Source: Paulinella micropora (Eukaryota; Cercozoa; Imbricatea; Euglyphida; Paulinellidae). From it: 59,511 nucleotides of DNA. The stretch's first letter is position 1, and the number at the start of each line of letters is the position of its first letter. The stretch is taken from NCBI GenBank assembly GCA_019918135.1, contig WBZZ01004577.1, positions 1-59,511 on the forward strand. Reading direction: 5' to 3'. The notes below the pieces were generated by a model that saw nothing but the letters and a program-made list of their open reading frames with translations, was not told the DNA's origin and did no database searches. The position numbers and the translations under genes were made by a program. Shown piece by piece: positions 30,640 through 42,025 of the stretch.

Positions 30640-30980
30640 GCGTTGGACAGGTAACTTCGAGTACTGTTTAAGCAGTAACTATGATTGATTTATATGTGCG
30701 GTAACATTTTACTAAGTCATAATTAGTAGTAACAGTAATGGGTAATCCAAGTCAATTGTGCACGTTACGCTTTTACCATTGTGTACCGGATCATATCATT
30801 GAGCGTCAGTTACTGCTAGTCACGCACTTAGACTAGTTAGCTCTTTTGCAGTTCAGTTCTGCGTTTATGTCTTCTGATTAAAGTGGCTGTGAGCAACCTG
30901 GCTTTTAACGAAGTCTCCCGGCAAACCGCAAGTGAAAGGTAGGGTAAGGTCCGTGAGTGACATGTTTATATCTAATCATC
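30640..30980 (+). repeat. 3' LTR of element D
   Basis: GCGTTGGACAGG to TCTAATCATC, 341 bp, matching 13214-13553. Host sequence starts with GGGTG. Confidence 0.85.
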
Positions 30981-30985
30981 GGGTG

Positions 30986-31556
30986 GAGAGTTGCAAATGT
31001 TCAAGCCGGTCAAGGAAGTTGGCGAATTGCATAACTTGAAGTCAATCTAGATTTTATGCGATTACTGTTTAATACATTAATAATATTAATATGAGTACGG
31101 CGATGACCGTTACTCAGGTTAATATATATTGTATTTGCATTCTATCCCTAGGTCACACGTTGGTCGGCGGCCGCCCCGGCTGTTTAAGTTCGACTCCTCG
31201 CGCGCATAGGGGTGAGCTCGCTCGGGGGGAAGAAAGGATTATGCCGGGCCACCCGGTATATAATGGCAATACTTACCGTTCAGGTCTGTCGGTTATCCTT
31301 GGTCTGGAGGCTACGGAGTCCCTTCGTTAGGTATTCCTCAGTCTTCATATCGTTAGGACAGTTATTGGTTATTAAATATCGTACTATTGTAACAACACTG
31401 CTTAGATGGTACTGCGCCATTACAAAATGAAACGATAGCACTGCGTCTGCATCAAGAATCCATTGCAGCATGCCACCGAGACGTCACTGAATTTTTTGAA
31501 GTGCTACTACTACAAAGCGAACTAACACAGAAGAAATGAAGACTGAAAGGGAGGTT
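30986..31556. other. spacer; nothing recognised
   Basis: Mixed composition with a GC-rich patch near 31160-31235. No gene, repeat or RNA could be supported. Confidence 0.5.
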
Positions 31557-31653
31557 TCTCTCTCTCTCTCTCTCTCTCTTCCTCTCTTCTCTCTCTCTCT
31601 TCCTCTTTTTCTAGTTTGTGTTTTCTCTCTCTCTCTCTCACTCACTCACTCAT

Positions 31654-31685
<32 letters not shown>

Positions 31686-31692
31686 TCTCTCT
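31557..31692. repeat. (CT)n microsatellite
   Basis: About 135 bases of CT dinucleotides with short CACT interruptions. Confidence 0.97.
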
Positions 31693-31724
31693 CAGAATCG
31701 GTTACAGCAACGCTGCAAAAACTT

Positions 31725-31822
31725 AAAAAATAAATAAATAAATGTTATTAGTGTGAAAAAGGTAAAATATACTATGTTTCCGGTTTATTCACACTAGTAA
31801 CATTTATTTATTTATTTATTTT
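31725..31822. repeat. inverted repeat with (AAAT)n arms and 30-nt spacer
   Basis: Left arm 31725-31757 and right arm 31788-31822: (AAAT)n followed by GTTA-T/C-TAGTGTGAA, one internal mismatch. Could be a small foldback element or a 3'-end hairpin; it lies about 200 bp downstream of the RTCB stop. Confidence 0.75.
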
Positions 31823-32025
31823 AATTGAAACTGTAGTGTTTGTGTAAAATTAAGTGCAATAAAGGCTGCAAAGGGCCCCCCCCCCCCCTCCCCCCCGCCC
31901 CCTCCTGTGCTTTAGATACACTTGCCCTGCGAGCCAAAACACCCCTCTGACTAAATCTAGTACACCTCGGCTCTGCTGGACCCGAAATCTTATCTAATAT
32001 GTACAAGTATATTTCTGTGCTGCAG

Positions 32026-35000
32026 CTATCCTTTGACGACAGCTACAGGTTTCAGTTTGACGCACTTGGCTGAAATGCCCGCAGAATGGCAGGTATCCAC
32101 CACCTATGCAATCAGCAATAACACGTTTTTTTTTTCAAGTCGGAAAGTTGGTGTTTTAAATATACCAACATGCAAACAAAACAAAATAAAACAAAACAGA
32201 AAAAAAATTTTGACCGTAAGCGCAGCATGAGCACTTTGGAAGTAGGGGAGAGTGGATTACCTGCGTCACGTCTTTGTAAGATTCTGGAGCTTCTTCCATC
32301 ACTAGCTTGGGGCTGGCGCACCGGATGGAAATGCCCTGACCAGCAGTTTACATAGTCCCTTAATTAAACAATTGATAGTGTGCCAGAGCACCTTTTCTTT
32401 GAGCGCGGCCAGAACTCCCTGGTAGTCTAACTGTCTCCTGCATCGCGCATGGCAGAGCAGGGGTTGGAAAGAGAAGTGGCAGGACAGGCGAGTGACGGGG
32501 GGTGCAAGCTCAGAGAGAGAGAGAGATAGAGAGAGAGAGGGGGGGGGGGGAAGGAGAGAGAGAGAGAGCATGCTGACACCTCGACTTGTTGCGGCTCATG
32601 GCGCGGCCGGCGCCGTGACAGGTGCTGCCGAAGGACTGCAACATGCCCTAGCAACACAACACACAGTATGAGCAGCGGGCCGCATCTGTCAGGGCGGACT
32701 TGTTCCGTGCCGGTTAAGACATAGCTGCAGGTGCCCATCGTCCCGCCAATCAGCACTGGCTGGCCTGTCAACTAGCAGTAGAGAAAATAGGCGATCCTGA
32801 GCAGAGGTGACGGTGAGCAGCTGAGAAGGAGAGACCTGATAGTCTACTGGAATCAAGGGATGATGCGGAGGAAAGGCTCGCGTCGCTCCTAAACAACAGC
32901 AGGTCTCCCCTCTTAAAAGACGCAAGAAAATCTGGCAAAAAGGATAATGCATGGGCTCGCAAAAACAGGAGCATATTACCCTTGCGGTGAACAAGCAGCT
33001 TCTTTATCTTGCCATCGATGACATGCTCCTGTCACACTCATGATGGTGCTGAGGCATGCAGAGCTTCCCCACCTCGATCTTAGCGATATTGTGAGACACG
33101 TCATACACGACCTGCCAAACACACACAACTCGCACAATTTTGCATACGGCCGAATGAACCTGCATGTCCAAATCGTCAGGCGCCGATCCAAAATGCTTTG
33201 CAAACGCTTGTCTGTTCAGCCATCGTTTGCAGTGGCAAGTGAAAAATTCAGGGACCTGCATAGAAAGGTCATCGAAGAACGATTCACCCATGCATAATTG
33301 GCCGCACAGGCCATGGCTTTTAGATAATTTTGCCCTTCAGGCGAGGATATTCGCGCACACGCCAGCTACAAGGTGACGTGCATTTATCCAAAGTCAGGTT
33401 CTGCCTTAGCTATTACCTGCCGATCGTTGGTGTGAATCTTGTCTCGAGCCATGGCCTTTTCCATCTCCACCTGTCAGCACAGGCTGGTGTGGCCAGGGTT
33501 CCGGGTACCGCAAACGAGACCAAGGCGTCAGTGGCGACTTGATGGCCCAGCCCTCGAGAGCCACTGTGGACCATGACACAGACCTGCAGCCACCAGCATG
33601 AACCAGCTAGATCACGGAGGGCAGAGTTACAATGAAACACCAACCTGCCCCTTGCGATCGATGCCCATCCTCTTAGCAGCGCGTTCATCATAAATTTCAT
33701 CCACCTGACACCAAAACCCACCATGTTGTTCTAAGCAAGCAACCCTGCAGGCCAAACCACTTGGATTTCCGCGTAGTGGTTGCCTGCCCCTAATGTTCCC
33801 AGCTAAACACGACCAGAACATGTACAATCATGCACAACCTCACGTACACCTGAGGTAGCCCCCTCTTCTTCGCGCGTTTGCTAACGCAAGTGGGATCTAC
33901 AATGCTAAAAACATGCTACGAGTAGCGGAATCCAAGCAGGACAGACCAGCGTTGAGCATACGTCCGTACTCTTCGCAGTGTTCTTTGTCTTCGGGCCAGG
34001 CATATCCTTCTCGAATGGACCAATCAATACCCATTTCCTTTCATCACATTCACAGAGTGATACAGGGCTCAACCGCGCGCGTGTGTGTGTTTGTGAGAGA
34101 GAGAGAGAGAGAGAAGAGAGAGAAGAGAGACCAAAGCTGCAACTAGATCAGCCGCTTTTGTGGGAATGACGCCTTTGGAGCCCACACCGACAGGGATATG
34201 ATTGAACAGGCTCTGTGTCAACTGTTCCCGACAAAAAAAAATAGAGTGATGTGAAAAAGACACTGTTGCACCTGCTCCTGCTTGTCTTTGATATCCTCAT
34301 ACATCAAATTCGTCCTAACAAGTCGCACTCCGCCTACACGCAAGTAGCAGCTTGATGACTGGTTCCGCAATTACGCTCATTACAATTGATGTCGAAGCCG
34401 ACTCCACCTGCCAACACACGTGGCGATGTAACAGATAGATCCCACTCAACGCTGACCTGGTGACACCACGGCCTCAGGGTCGTCCATGTCAACTGCACCA
34501 ACAGCATGGTTCATCGTCCATCTTCTGTTCCTGCAATCGCTCCAGCACACTTCCAGCAACTTGCGTGCACTTACATGCAGCGACATTGCCGATTGCAAAA
34601 CCTAGACACAATCAGTGTATCAGTGTATCAGTAACCGCGAGATGTTCCAGTTTGTGACCATAGCCTGAATGTACATCCGGCAGTCCGATAGAGTACTGAG
34701 CACCACAGGCTAGGTCAAGAAGGGATAGAAAAGCGCTTGTGTGGACCTTGACGATGCCTGGCAAGGAGGCTACGTTTGCAATCTGTTTCATAGCTGGTAG
34801 AAAACCCCCAACTCCTTGCTACAGGAAGGCATCCACGCAAAAGTTGTTATGCAGCACAAAATTGACGCACTTTGCTTGAGTAGGCCTTCAGCTCGTCGAA
34901 CATAAGTTTCTCTAATGTGGAGTTGACGTAGAACATGCCAGGGACTCGCATGTTCGGAACAAAGCCTTTTTCGATGCGAAAGAGTGTGCCTCCCACATGA

Positions 35001-35068
35001 TTCACAAACTTCAACTCTTCTTCATATGATCTGGAACCATGGAGAATGCCTTGGTCGAAGTATGTCAT
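32026..35068 (-). CDS. RTCB: RTCB-type RNA-splicing ligase (24 exons, 515 codons)
   Basis: Catalytic subunit of the tRNA-splicing ligase complex, joining 2',3'-cyclic phosphate and 5'-OH RNA ends using Mn and GTP. Exons by high coordinate, all GT-AG: 35068-34871, 34818-34747, 34695-34659, 34601-34575, 34492-34457, 34407-34384, 34333-34272, 34221-34132, 34037-33947, 33896-33850, 33802-33758, 33704-33645, 33583-33521, 33470-33417, 33365-33256, 33211-33160, 33111-33073, 33028-32980, 32888-32836, 32771-32700, 32647-32580, 32437-32392, 32335-32261, 32103-32026. They sum to 1548 nt with no frame break. Catalytic motifs: FDINC/GVR (metal Cys, residue 132), [28 protein letters not shown] and [10 protein letters not shown] (guanylylated His, residue 438). 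N-terminus [19 protein letters not shown] is about 10 residues longer than the human protein, and it ends VVKG. Introns are 44-157 nt, mostly near 50. Confidence 0.97.
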
Positions 35069-36405
35069 CTACTCTTAAGGCAGCGCCAGACTAAGCAAAT
35101 GAGTGAAAAGGGGACAAGGAAGGCCAGGTAACCAGTGGGAGTTAGATTTTTTCTTCTTTCTTTCTCCGTCGCTCCCTTATTTTATATATTTCTTTCGTGT
35201 AAATTCCTGTTATGATTAAATCGTTTTTGCATTGTGTCCATTATATTTCGGAGACATTTTCAAGTTGTGGAATGTTGCGAGCGACACAAAGTGTGCAAAA
35301 CTTTAAACATTTGGTAAGCTTAGAGAACAAGGAATCTTTTGTTCAACATGTTTCCTTCCGTTCTTGAGACCCCGCAGTTGGTGTCAGATTTCTATAAGGA
35401 CAATCTTTGCAAAACATTCACAAATTGACCTTGGAGCGTAGACATATGCGCATAATTAAACCAAAGAACATATACATAGATGTTAAATGAAAATTGCAAA
35501 AATGTGTGGGTATACTATTACATACATATACATGTGTTATGTATTAATGCATATGCGTATGAATGAGACTGACAGCTTAGTTATTACATCCTCAGATCTT
35601 TGACAGCTTAGTTATTACATCCTCAGATTTTTAATCAGTGTATATATATCATACTTCTCCTTCGAATTCTCCTTGTCGTTTTCTTCCTCTACATTTGTAT
35701 TCTATATTAATTTCTACTTAAATGCTGATAGTTTTATTAAGTTTCATACCTGTACCACCAAAGAAGAACAGGAAGATGACGAAGAAGAAAACTCTTACAC
35801 ATGCTTTACGTTTATGCAGGTTTCATACGTATACTTAAAGGCTTATGTTAAACCTATTACATGCATATGAATGCATATTAGTACCCTGCACTGTTTGTTT
35901 GCATTTATATGTATGTATCTATGTAAATATATAATTTACCTTCTTCACAAGTTATTTTATGGTGTCGGCGCGTCTCCCTTTAGTCGTTTGTTAGTTAGTT
36001 TGTTTGTTTGTCTTTTTCTCCTGTCAGATCTCCAGTCTTCTTTCATGTCCTTTCTTCAGCTACTAGTAAAAGTAAAGCTATTATTGCAATAAATATTGTA
36101 TCTTCCAATAAAGAAGGAGAAAAGGAGCGCACAAACTTGCTTCTGCCGTATCCTGTACCAGGCCCATCCGGTTCTCACAGTTCGCCGCCAGCCTCCTCTT
36201 TTCTCTCGCTCCACTACACTTCCCCAAAAGTTTTTGGGAGAATTTTGGGGTCTGGGGTGGCGAGACTGAGGTTCTCACTTTGAGTTGTGGTCCAAGTTTG
36301 CAGTTGGGAGCGCTGAGACTGCGCTGATCAAAGTTCTGCTGCTCCTGGGAAGTTGATCTTCGGTCATCCCAGATCTCATCCCGCACTCGCTTCGTTGACT
36401 TGTTG
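35069..36405. other. divergent intergenic region between RTCB and NF-YB
   Basis: About 1.3 kb, AT-rich. It includes a 30-bp direct duplication (GACAGCTTAGTTATTACATC, at about 35571-35600 and 35601-35630) and TA-rich stretches. The two genes are transcribed away from each other, so their promoters should lie here; no specific motif is claimed. No coding sequence seen. Confidence 0.6.
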
Positions 36406-36947
36406 ATGAGCGAGGGTGTGGAGGAAAAGGATGATGATCGAGAGGAAGTAAGGGAACAGGATCGCCTACTCCCTATTGCAAATATAAGGTGACTACTTAC
36501 TAAGGTGTGCTTCTATGTCTATAAAAAGCATGCGATATTTTTGCAGTCGGATAATGAAGACAGCGCTTCCTCCAAACGCCAAGATGTCAAAAGAAGGTTT
36601 TGATAGATTCGTGGATGGAGCTTATGCTTGGTAAATGTTCAGCAAAAGCTTGCGTCCAAGAATGCGTCAGCGAGTTCATTGGGTCCAGACGCAATCTTGT
36701 GCCATATATACCAAGAATGTTTCTTAGGTTTATTACATCGGAGGCTGCTGACAGGTTGCAGAAGGACAAGCGCAAAACAGTCACTGGACATGACGGTCTG
36801 TCACACCAAGCAAGGTTTCTTGAACTTTTTGAACCGGCTGCAGTTGTGGATTCCATGCGAGCGCTCGGTTTCGACTACTACATGGAGTATTTGGAGCAAT
36901 TTCTCTCTCGTTACCGAGAAGTGAGTTCTTCATCTTCCTGTTGTTAG
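36406..36947 (+). CDS. NF-YB / HAP3-like CCAAT-binding histone-fold subunit
   Basis: Histone-fold subunit that pairs with NF-YC and, with NF-YA, binds CCAAT boxes in the nucleus. Five exons joined by eye: 36406-36488, 36547-36596, 36643-36682, 36728-36795, 36844-36920 (or on to a stop at 36945-36947). Introns are 58, 46, 45 and 48 nt, all GT-AG and phase-consistent. The product has the family landmarks REQDRLLPIANI, RIMKTALPPNAKMSKE, CVQECVSEFIGFITSEAADR, KDKRKTVTG and MRALGFDYYMEYLEQFLSRY. The start MSEGVEEKDDDREEV gives a short acidic tail before the fold. With readthrough of the last donor it is 114 codons, ending REVSSSSSCC, essentially just the histone fold; a further exon cannot be excluded because GTGAGT follows 36920. 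Confidence 0.92.
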
Positions 36948-37173
36948 TTTTGTTTTTTCGTTTATTGTTGCTTGTTTTGAAGTTATTGATTAGGTATGGT
37001 TTTGCTTTTTCCTCTTCGCCCTCGAGTCATTGTCGTCTTCGCTTTTCTTTCTTCTTTCTTCTTTCTTCTTCTTCCTCTTGTCTATGTTGGCGATTCTGGC
37101 GGTGGATGATGCTGAATACGTAATAAATACATGATATCCTCATCCCCCCCCCCCCCCTTATTATATTACATTA
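36948..37173. other. pyrimidine-rich 3' flank of NF-YB and C-run
   Basis: T/C-rich sequence then a run of about 14 C near 37145-37158. Possible polyadenylation region (AATAAA at about 37121); no gene seen. Confidence 0.5.
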
Positions 37174-37440
37174 AATCCTATCCTATCCTACTAATCTAAG
37201 TCCTAATCTAAATCCTAATCCTAATCTTAATCCTATCCTATCCTATCCTATCCTATCCTATCCTAATCCTAATCCTAATCCTGATCCTAATCCTAATCCT
37301 AATCCCTAATCCCTAATCCCTAATCCCTAGTCCGACATCCCACATCCCACATCCCCAATCCCACTCCCCACCCTACTCCTACTCCTACTCCTACTGCTAA
37401 TCCTAATCCTAATCCTGATCCTATCCTTCTCTTCTGTTCT
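37174..37440. repeat. (TCCTA)n / (AATCCTA)n satellite with telomere-like AATCCCT units
   Basis: Successive blocks of TATCC, ATCCTA, AATCCCT (about four copies near 37299-37330), ACATCCC and ACTCCT units. Confidence 0.9.
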
Positions 37441-38755
37441 CTTCTGTTCTCCTCTGTACTCTCATGTCATGTCATGCCATGTATCATATCATATCATATC
37501 ATGACATGACATGACATGACATAATATTGTTATGTCATGTTATGTCATGTTATTTCATGTCATGTCATGTGATGTCATGTGATGTTATGTTATGTTATGT
37601 TATCTTACGTTATGTCATGTTATGTTTTGTTGTATGTTGTAGTATATTTCATTATATTATATTATTTTACAATACATTACGTTGATTTACATGACGTTAG
37701 ATTACATTACATTACATCACGTTGCATTACATTACATTACATTACATTAAATTACATTATAATACATCACATTACATGACATTACATTACACGACACGAC
37801 ATGACATGACATGGCATGGCATGGCATCACATCATTCATACCATATCATACCATATCATACCATATCATACCATATCATACCATATCATACCATATATCA
37901 TATCATATCACATCATATCATATCATATCATATCATATCATATCACATCATATCATATCATATCATATCATATCATATCATATCATATCATATCATATCA
38001 CATCACATCACATCACATCATATCATATCATATCATACCATACCATACCATACCATACCATACCATACCATACCATACCATATCATTTCATATCATATCA
38101 TATCATATCATACCTCATACCTCACACCTCACACCTCACATCTCACATATCACATATCATTTATCATATATCATACATCATACATCATACATTATATATC
38201 GTATATTACATATCATATATCATACATCATACATCATACATCATACATCATATATCATATATCATATATCATACCATATATCATATATCATATATGATAT
38301 ATGATATATCATAAATCATGAATCATAACATATCATAATACATCATAATATATCATATCCTATCATATCCTATCATATCCTATCCTATCCTATCCTATCC
38401 TATCCTATCATATCATATCATATCATATCACATATCACATATCACATATATCATATATCATATATCATATATCATAACATATCATATCATATCATATCAT
38501 ATCATCATACATCATATCATCATATCATTATATCATCATATCAGCATATCAGCATATCATCTTATCATCTTATCATCATATCATTATATCATCAGGTCAT
38601 CAGGTCATCAGATCATCAGATATCAGATCATATCATATCATATATCATATCATATATCATATCATATATCATATCATATCATATCATATATCATATATCA
38701 TATATTATATATCATATATCATCTCCATCTCTATCTCATCTCCATCTCATCTAAT
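37441..38755. repeat. pentamer satellite CATGT/CATAT/CATAC, 1.3 kb
   Basis: Continuous arrays of 5-bp units (TCATG, TTACA, TATCA, TACCA) shifting gradually along the array, later with 8-9-bp units (ATATCATAC, CATCATATC). Open frames across it are repeat translation. Confidence 0.97.
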
Positions 38756-38912
38756 CTCCCATCTATCCCCCCCCCTCTTCCCCTTCTTCCGCCTACGAGG
38801 GAAAATTTTCAGGAGGGATTCACCAACAACTGATATGGTTTCCTTGTTTGCGCAAGTATTTTGCTGTATGTATATGGTGCATGTAAGCGAGTAGTTAGTT
38901 GATGACGTACTA

Positions 38913-39176
38913 GTGTTTATGATGGAGGAGGATGCGGCGTCGCAGCACAGAGGTGTTGTCTCTTTTGGATTCGACAGGAGAACAAAGGCTCTGAAAAGGG
39001 GAGCAGTGGGAAACGTGGGCGAAAGGTCCTTCTATCATGTTCGTAAATTCTTATGGCTATTCTTTGTTCAGCGGACAAACGCTACGAAGGGACCAAGTAA
39101 AAAGAAAGTGAAAAGCTTCCATACCGCTTCGAAGGGGGAGGAAGATGAGGACGACTTTACGCATCCTGAGCTATAA
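38913..39176 (+). CDS. hypothetical small ORF
   Basis: 87 codons after the satellite: acidic start (MFMMEEDAASQHRG), a basic middle (RRTKALKRG), an aromatic patch (FLWLFFVQR), a KKKVK run and an acidic end (GEEDEDDFTHPEL). No family recognised. In an intron-dense genome it could be one exon or chance; nothing around it supports either. Confidence 0.25.
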   Translation: MFMMEEDAASQHRGVVSFGFDRRTKALKRGAVGNVGERSFYHVRKFLWLFFVQRTNATKGPSKKKVKSFHTASKGEEDEDDFTHPEL

Positions 39177-39415
39177 AGGGCACGGGAATGTACCGGCTTT
39201 TATTACAAGCGCGAACGAATTCACAAATTTTTGCACGGGCAAAAAGATTTATGTGCGATTTCCATTCCGCGCATAGTAAGAATTTTATTGAAGTGGTCAA
39301 TCCTATTCACAGTGTTAGGTTTAAATGTATACAATTTGCTTTGACTGATTACTTGCGTCGTTCCTGTCCTAATAACTTGCTTCTCATCTCGCTTTCTATT
39401 GGGCTTTCAGATGCA
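39177..39415. other. unique flank left of the tandem duplication
   Basis: No feature recognised; it ends one base before the duplicated segment. Confidence 0.4.
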
Positions 39416-40944
39416 AAGCATCCTCAATCATCGTTGTTAAGCACTCTTTTTGGTCTTTTCTTCTCGTGTTCTCTGATATACTGTCACGATTCGCTTTCTT
39501 CACTTTCAATTTTCCTTTTCCTTCTTGACTCGTCCCCTGCACAGTTTGAGGTCTCGTCTATGGTGTTAGACTGCTCTGTAGATGATACAAGTAGTTGGCT
39601 CCCTGGATCTTGGGAAGGTCCATATATTGTAGTTTATATATTGAACTTGACTTTGGAGAGAACTAAAGCAAATGACTTTTAATAAAAAAATTCTTTTTAT
39701 GCCGGCCCACCCGATATCTGACCGTATCACCTTTTATGGCAATACGACAGTCACGTCGCTTGAGAAGCGAATCACGGCCGATTACTTCAAAGAACATTTG
39801 GGGGCGAAGTCTGGTTCGAACGCAGCATTCTGGTACGGCAGCTCGGCCTATATTCTTTCCATGACTGGTACAGAACCGACGCACACCCCAACATTTACAA
39901 GCGATTGCGTAGCGAATCGGTAGGTTGGTGCAAATTGGTGGAAAATATAAACGGCGGTTAGTGGGTAACAGACAACGCGCAGGCTATGCTTTGCGAGGGA
40001 AAGTGCGTGCAGCCAGGCAGCAGTGATGACTGCCATCATTTTTACCGATCACGCAGCCTCAGCCGTCCGACAGTAGCGGCAAGTTCTCCGGGAGCAGGAA
40101 GTATTTTTCCTATGCGTGTCGAAAACTGTTCCGTGCAAATGGCACGATATTGTAATTGGGAGAAGTGGAAGGAGGAGCTGACACTATCACGGTTGGAACA
40201 GTGCAAAAAGGACGCGAAAACTGCCAAAAAGATCCGCAAACTAAGAAGCAAATTCGCTAAGTGCCAGCGTCACGATGACTAGTATTAATATCAGGTACAA
40301 CGAAAGTATGTTTTTTGTTTTAGAATGACAGTGGCAGCAAACATTTGCTTTTTTGTGATTGCAGCCACATATAAACAGAAATCGATACACTGGAGCAGGG
40401 GTCCGGCGCGTACGTACCATACCAAGATTACATATCATGTTACTCTGAGAACGTGACGAAGATGAATGACTTAGTATTCACTATTGTCACCCGGCGGGCG
40501 GACGGTGAATTGCATTACGAATACGTTCATAACATCATGTGATGTCAGCATTCCAGTGCAACAACTCGATACGTTTGGGACTATCACCTGAGAAGCGAAG
40601 GGGAAGGAGGGAGTGAAGAGATCTCCTGTCTTCCCGGTCCCGGTATTCGTGTTAGACTATCTTAATAATCCGGAGTCAAAGCTAAGCAGCTAGTGCTATC
40701 GTCTGCAGTATAAACTTTATTAGAAGAACGCGCCAAGACAGAGAGCAGGAACGTATTAGGCCGGACACACGTCACTAGTAATGGCTCTAACGACACACAT
40801 TACATATGCCGGCCCGTACTGTCTAACCTAATTAATATATTAATATGTCTGACACTCACCCTGGAGCAAGGTTAATTATTAAATTAACTGCAGGTCATAT
40901 TAGCTATTCTATGAAAGTTATAAAAACACAGACTCAAAACATAC
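39416..40944. other. non-element flank of the Gypsy 3' LTR, copy 1
   Basis: 1.5 kb with no recognised gene; repeated at 47457-48925. It has more bases than its copy at many short runs. Frames here are short and inconsistent between copies. Confidence 0.5.
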
Positions 40945-41181
40945 TGTAATGCCCCCAACGATAGCTCGTAAAAAGTCGGTAATACAACCAAACACAGTCC
41001 TCAAGAATGAGAATGATGTCTCGTTGTATTAGCTCAGTGAAGCCAAAAAGGAAAACGGCAACAGACCAGGAATAAAATGGCATCAGGTCCAATCCGGACA
41101 AATAATACTGAAAAACAAGCTGATGCACCTGTCACCAGGAAAAGGTATTTTTTACCGGCTATCCGGGGGGTGATGCCTACA
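40945..41181 (-). repeat. Gypsy 3' LTR, copy 1 (237 bp)
   Basis: Minus strand TGTAGGCATCACC ... GGGGGCATTACA, so TG...CA with TGTA/TACA ends. The same left edge starts the LTRs at 48926 and 59295, whose outside flanks differ, fixing the boundary. Confidence 0.88.
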
Positions 41182-41194
41182 GTACCCCCTCCCG
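41182..41194 (-). other. polypurine tract, Gypsy copy 1
   Basis: Minus strand CGGGAGGGGGTAC directly precedes the LTR start TGTAGG; the same tract follows 49160. Confidence 0.75.
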
Positions 41195-42025
41195 ATTTTA
41201 TGACGGAAATAGCATTTTCGTCATACACCTTCTGATTTCTTTCTGCAAATAGTATGCGCTATGGAGTCATGCCACACAGCGCATCGACCCACTGATAGAC
41301 GCTAAAAGACGATAAATATATCCTCATACTGCACGTCAAAGCGGATTCTCTAGCCTTTCTTGTAAATTTTGAACTCCTTCCCCTCAAATTTTTTTTTCTT
41401 TTTTTTTTTTTTTCGGCAGTATGTCAAGAACAAACGTACTATTAATAAAAAAATACAAGCAACGTGGTGCTGTAGTACGATTCCCCCTTTGATCTCCTTC
41501 TTCTTCTTATCATTATCATTATTATTATTATTATTCACAGGGAGATCGTAAGTACATTGTCTTTTTTAATGACATACCCTTGTATAAGGCGGATATCCTA
41601 TGATATAGTATTAGGGGGCCAGTCCTAATAGCTATATCCGAAGTCGAGGTGTATGTACCCGACCCTGCGATATACCGACACAAGTAGAGATTGACCGTGC
41701 TCAGGTACGACAGTATATAATCTATCGTAAAAAATAATTTAATGAAAGTTTCAGAGAACATTTCATTTTCGAGAACATCATCCCAGGACTTGGAAAGGGT
41801 CATACCCGGGAACACCATCGCTCAATACACTAGCGATCCCCGTATACGGTGTAGTATCATCGTCGATCGACCTTTCGCACTCGTATGTTGCGATCGAATG
41901 CCAAGTTATATCACTGAGTCTTTTTAATATTCATATTGATAACTGATGATGCATGATCAAATCATGATACGCCGTGGGCAATCAATCAGTTTATTTGAGA
42001 CGCATAAAGAAAAATAGTTTCTTTG
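41195..42025 (-). other. Gypsy 3' untranslated region, copy 1
   Basis: About 830 bp between pol stop and LTR, with a T-rich tract near 41390-41414 and (ATT)n near 41515-41534. A 95-codon minus-strand frame at 41531-41818 is conserved in both copies but has no recognised similarity. Confidence 0.6.

Larger units (their letters stand above)
13214..30980 (+). mobile_element. Copia element D, outermost shell of a three-level nest
   Basis: Two matching LTRs (13214-13553 and 30640-30980) enclose gag, pol and the inserted elements. Removing the insert 13997-25858 and one GGAAA leaves about 5.9 kb, a normal Copia length, and the gag frame reads on across the join (VAWEEKAKRRARRAQ). Flanks are GGTTG on the left and GGGTG on the right, a 4/5 match to a 5-bp target duplication. 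Between the gag knuckle and the integrase an inverted block replaces protease and most of integrase. Confidence 0.88.

Noticed and set aside
31150..31235. GC-rich stretch with GTTCGACTCC, like a tRNA T-loop
   Set aside because: The bases either side of the loop do not pair and no acceptor or anticodon arm could be drawn.
37722..38314. Three overlapping ORFs of 160-190 codons
   Set aside because: A 5-bp repeat without stops is open in many frames; no protein evidence.
41531..41818. 95-codon minus-strand ORF after Gypsy pol, also at 49505-49792
   Set aside because: Identical only because the segment is duplicated; no recognisable domain and no independent conservation.
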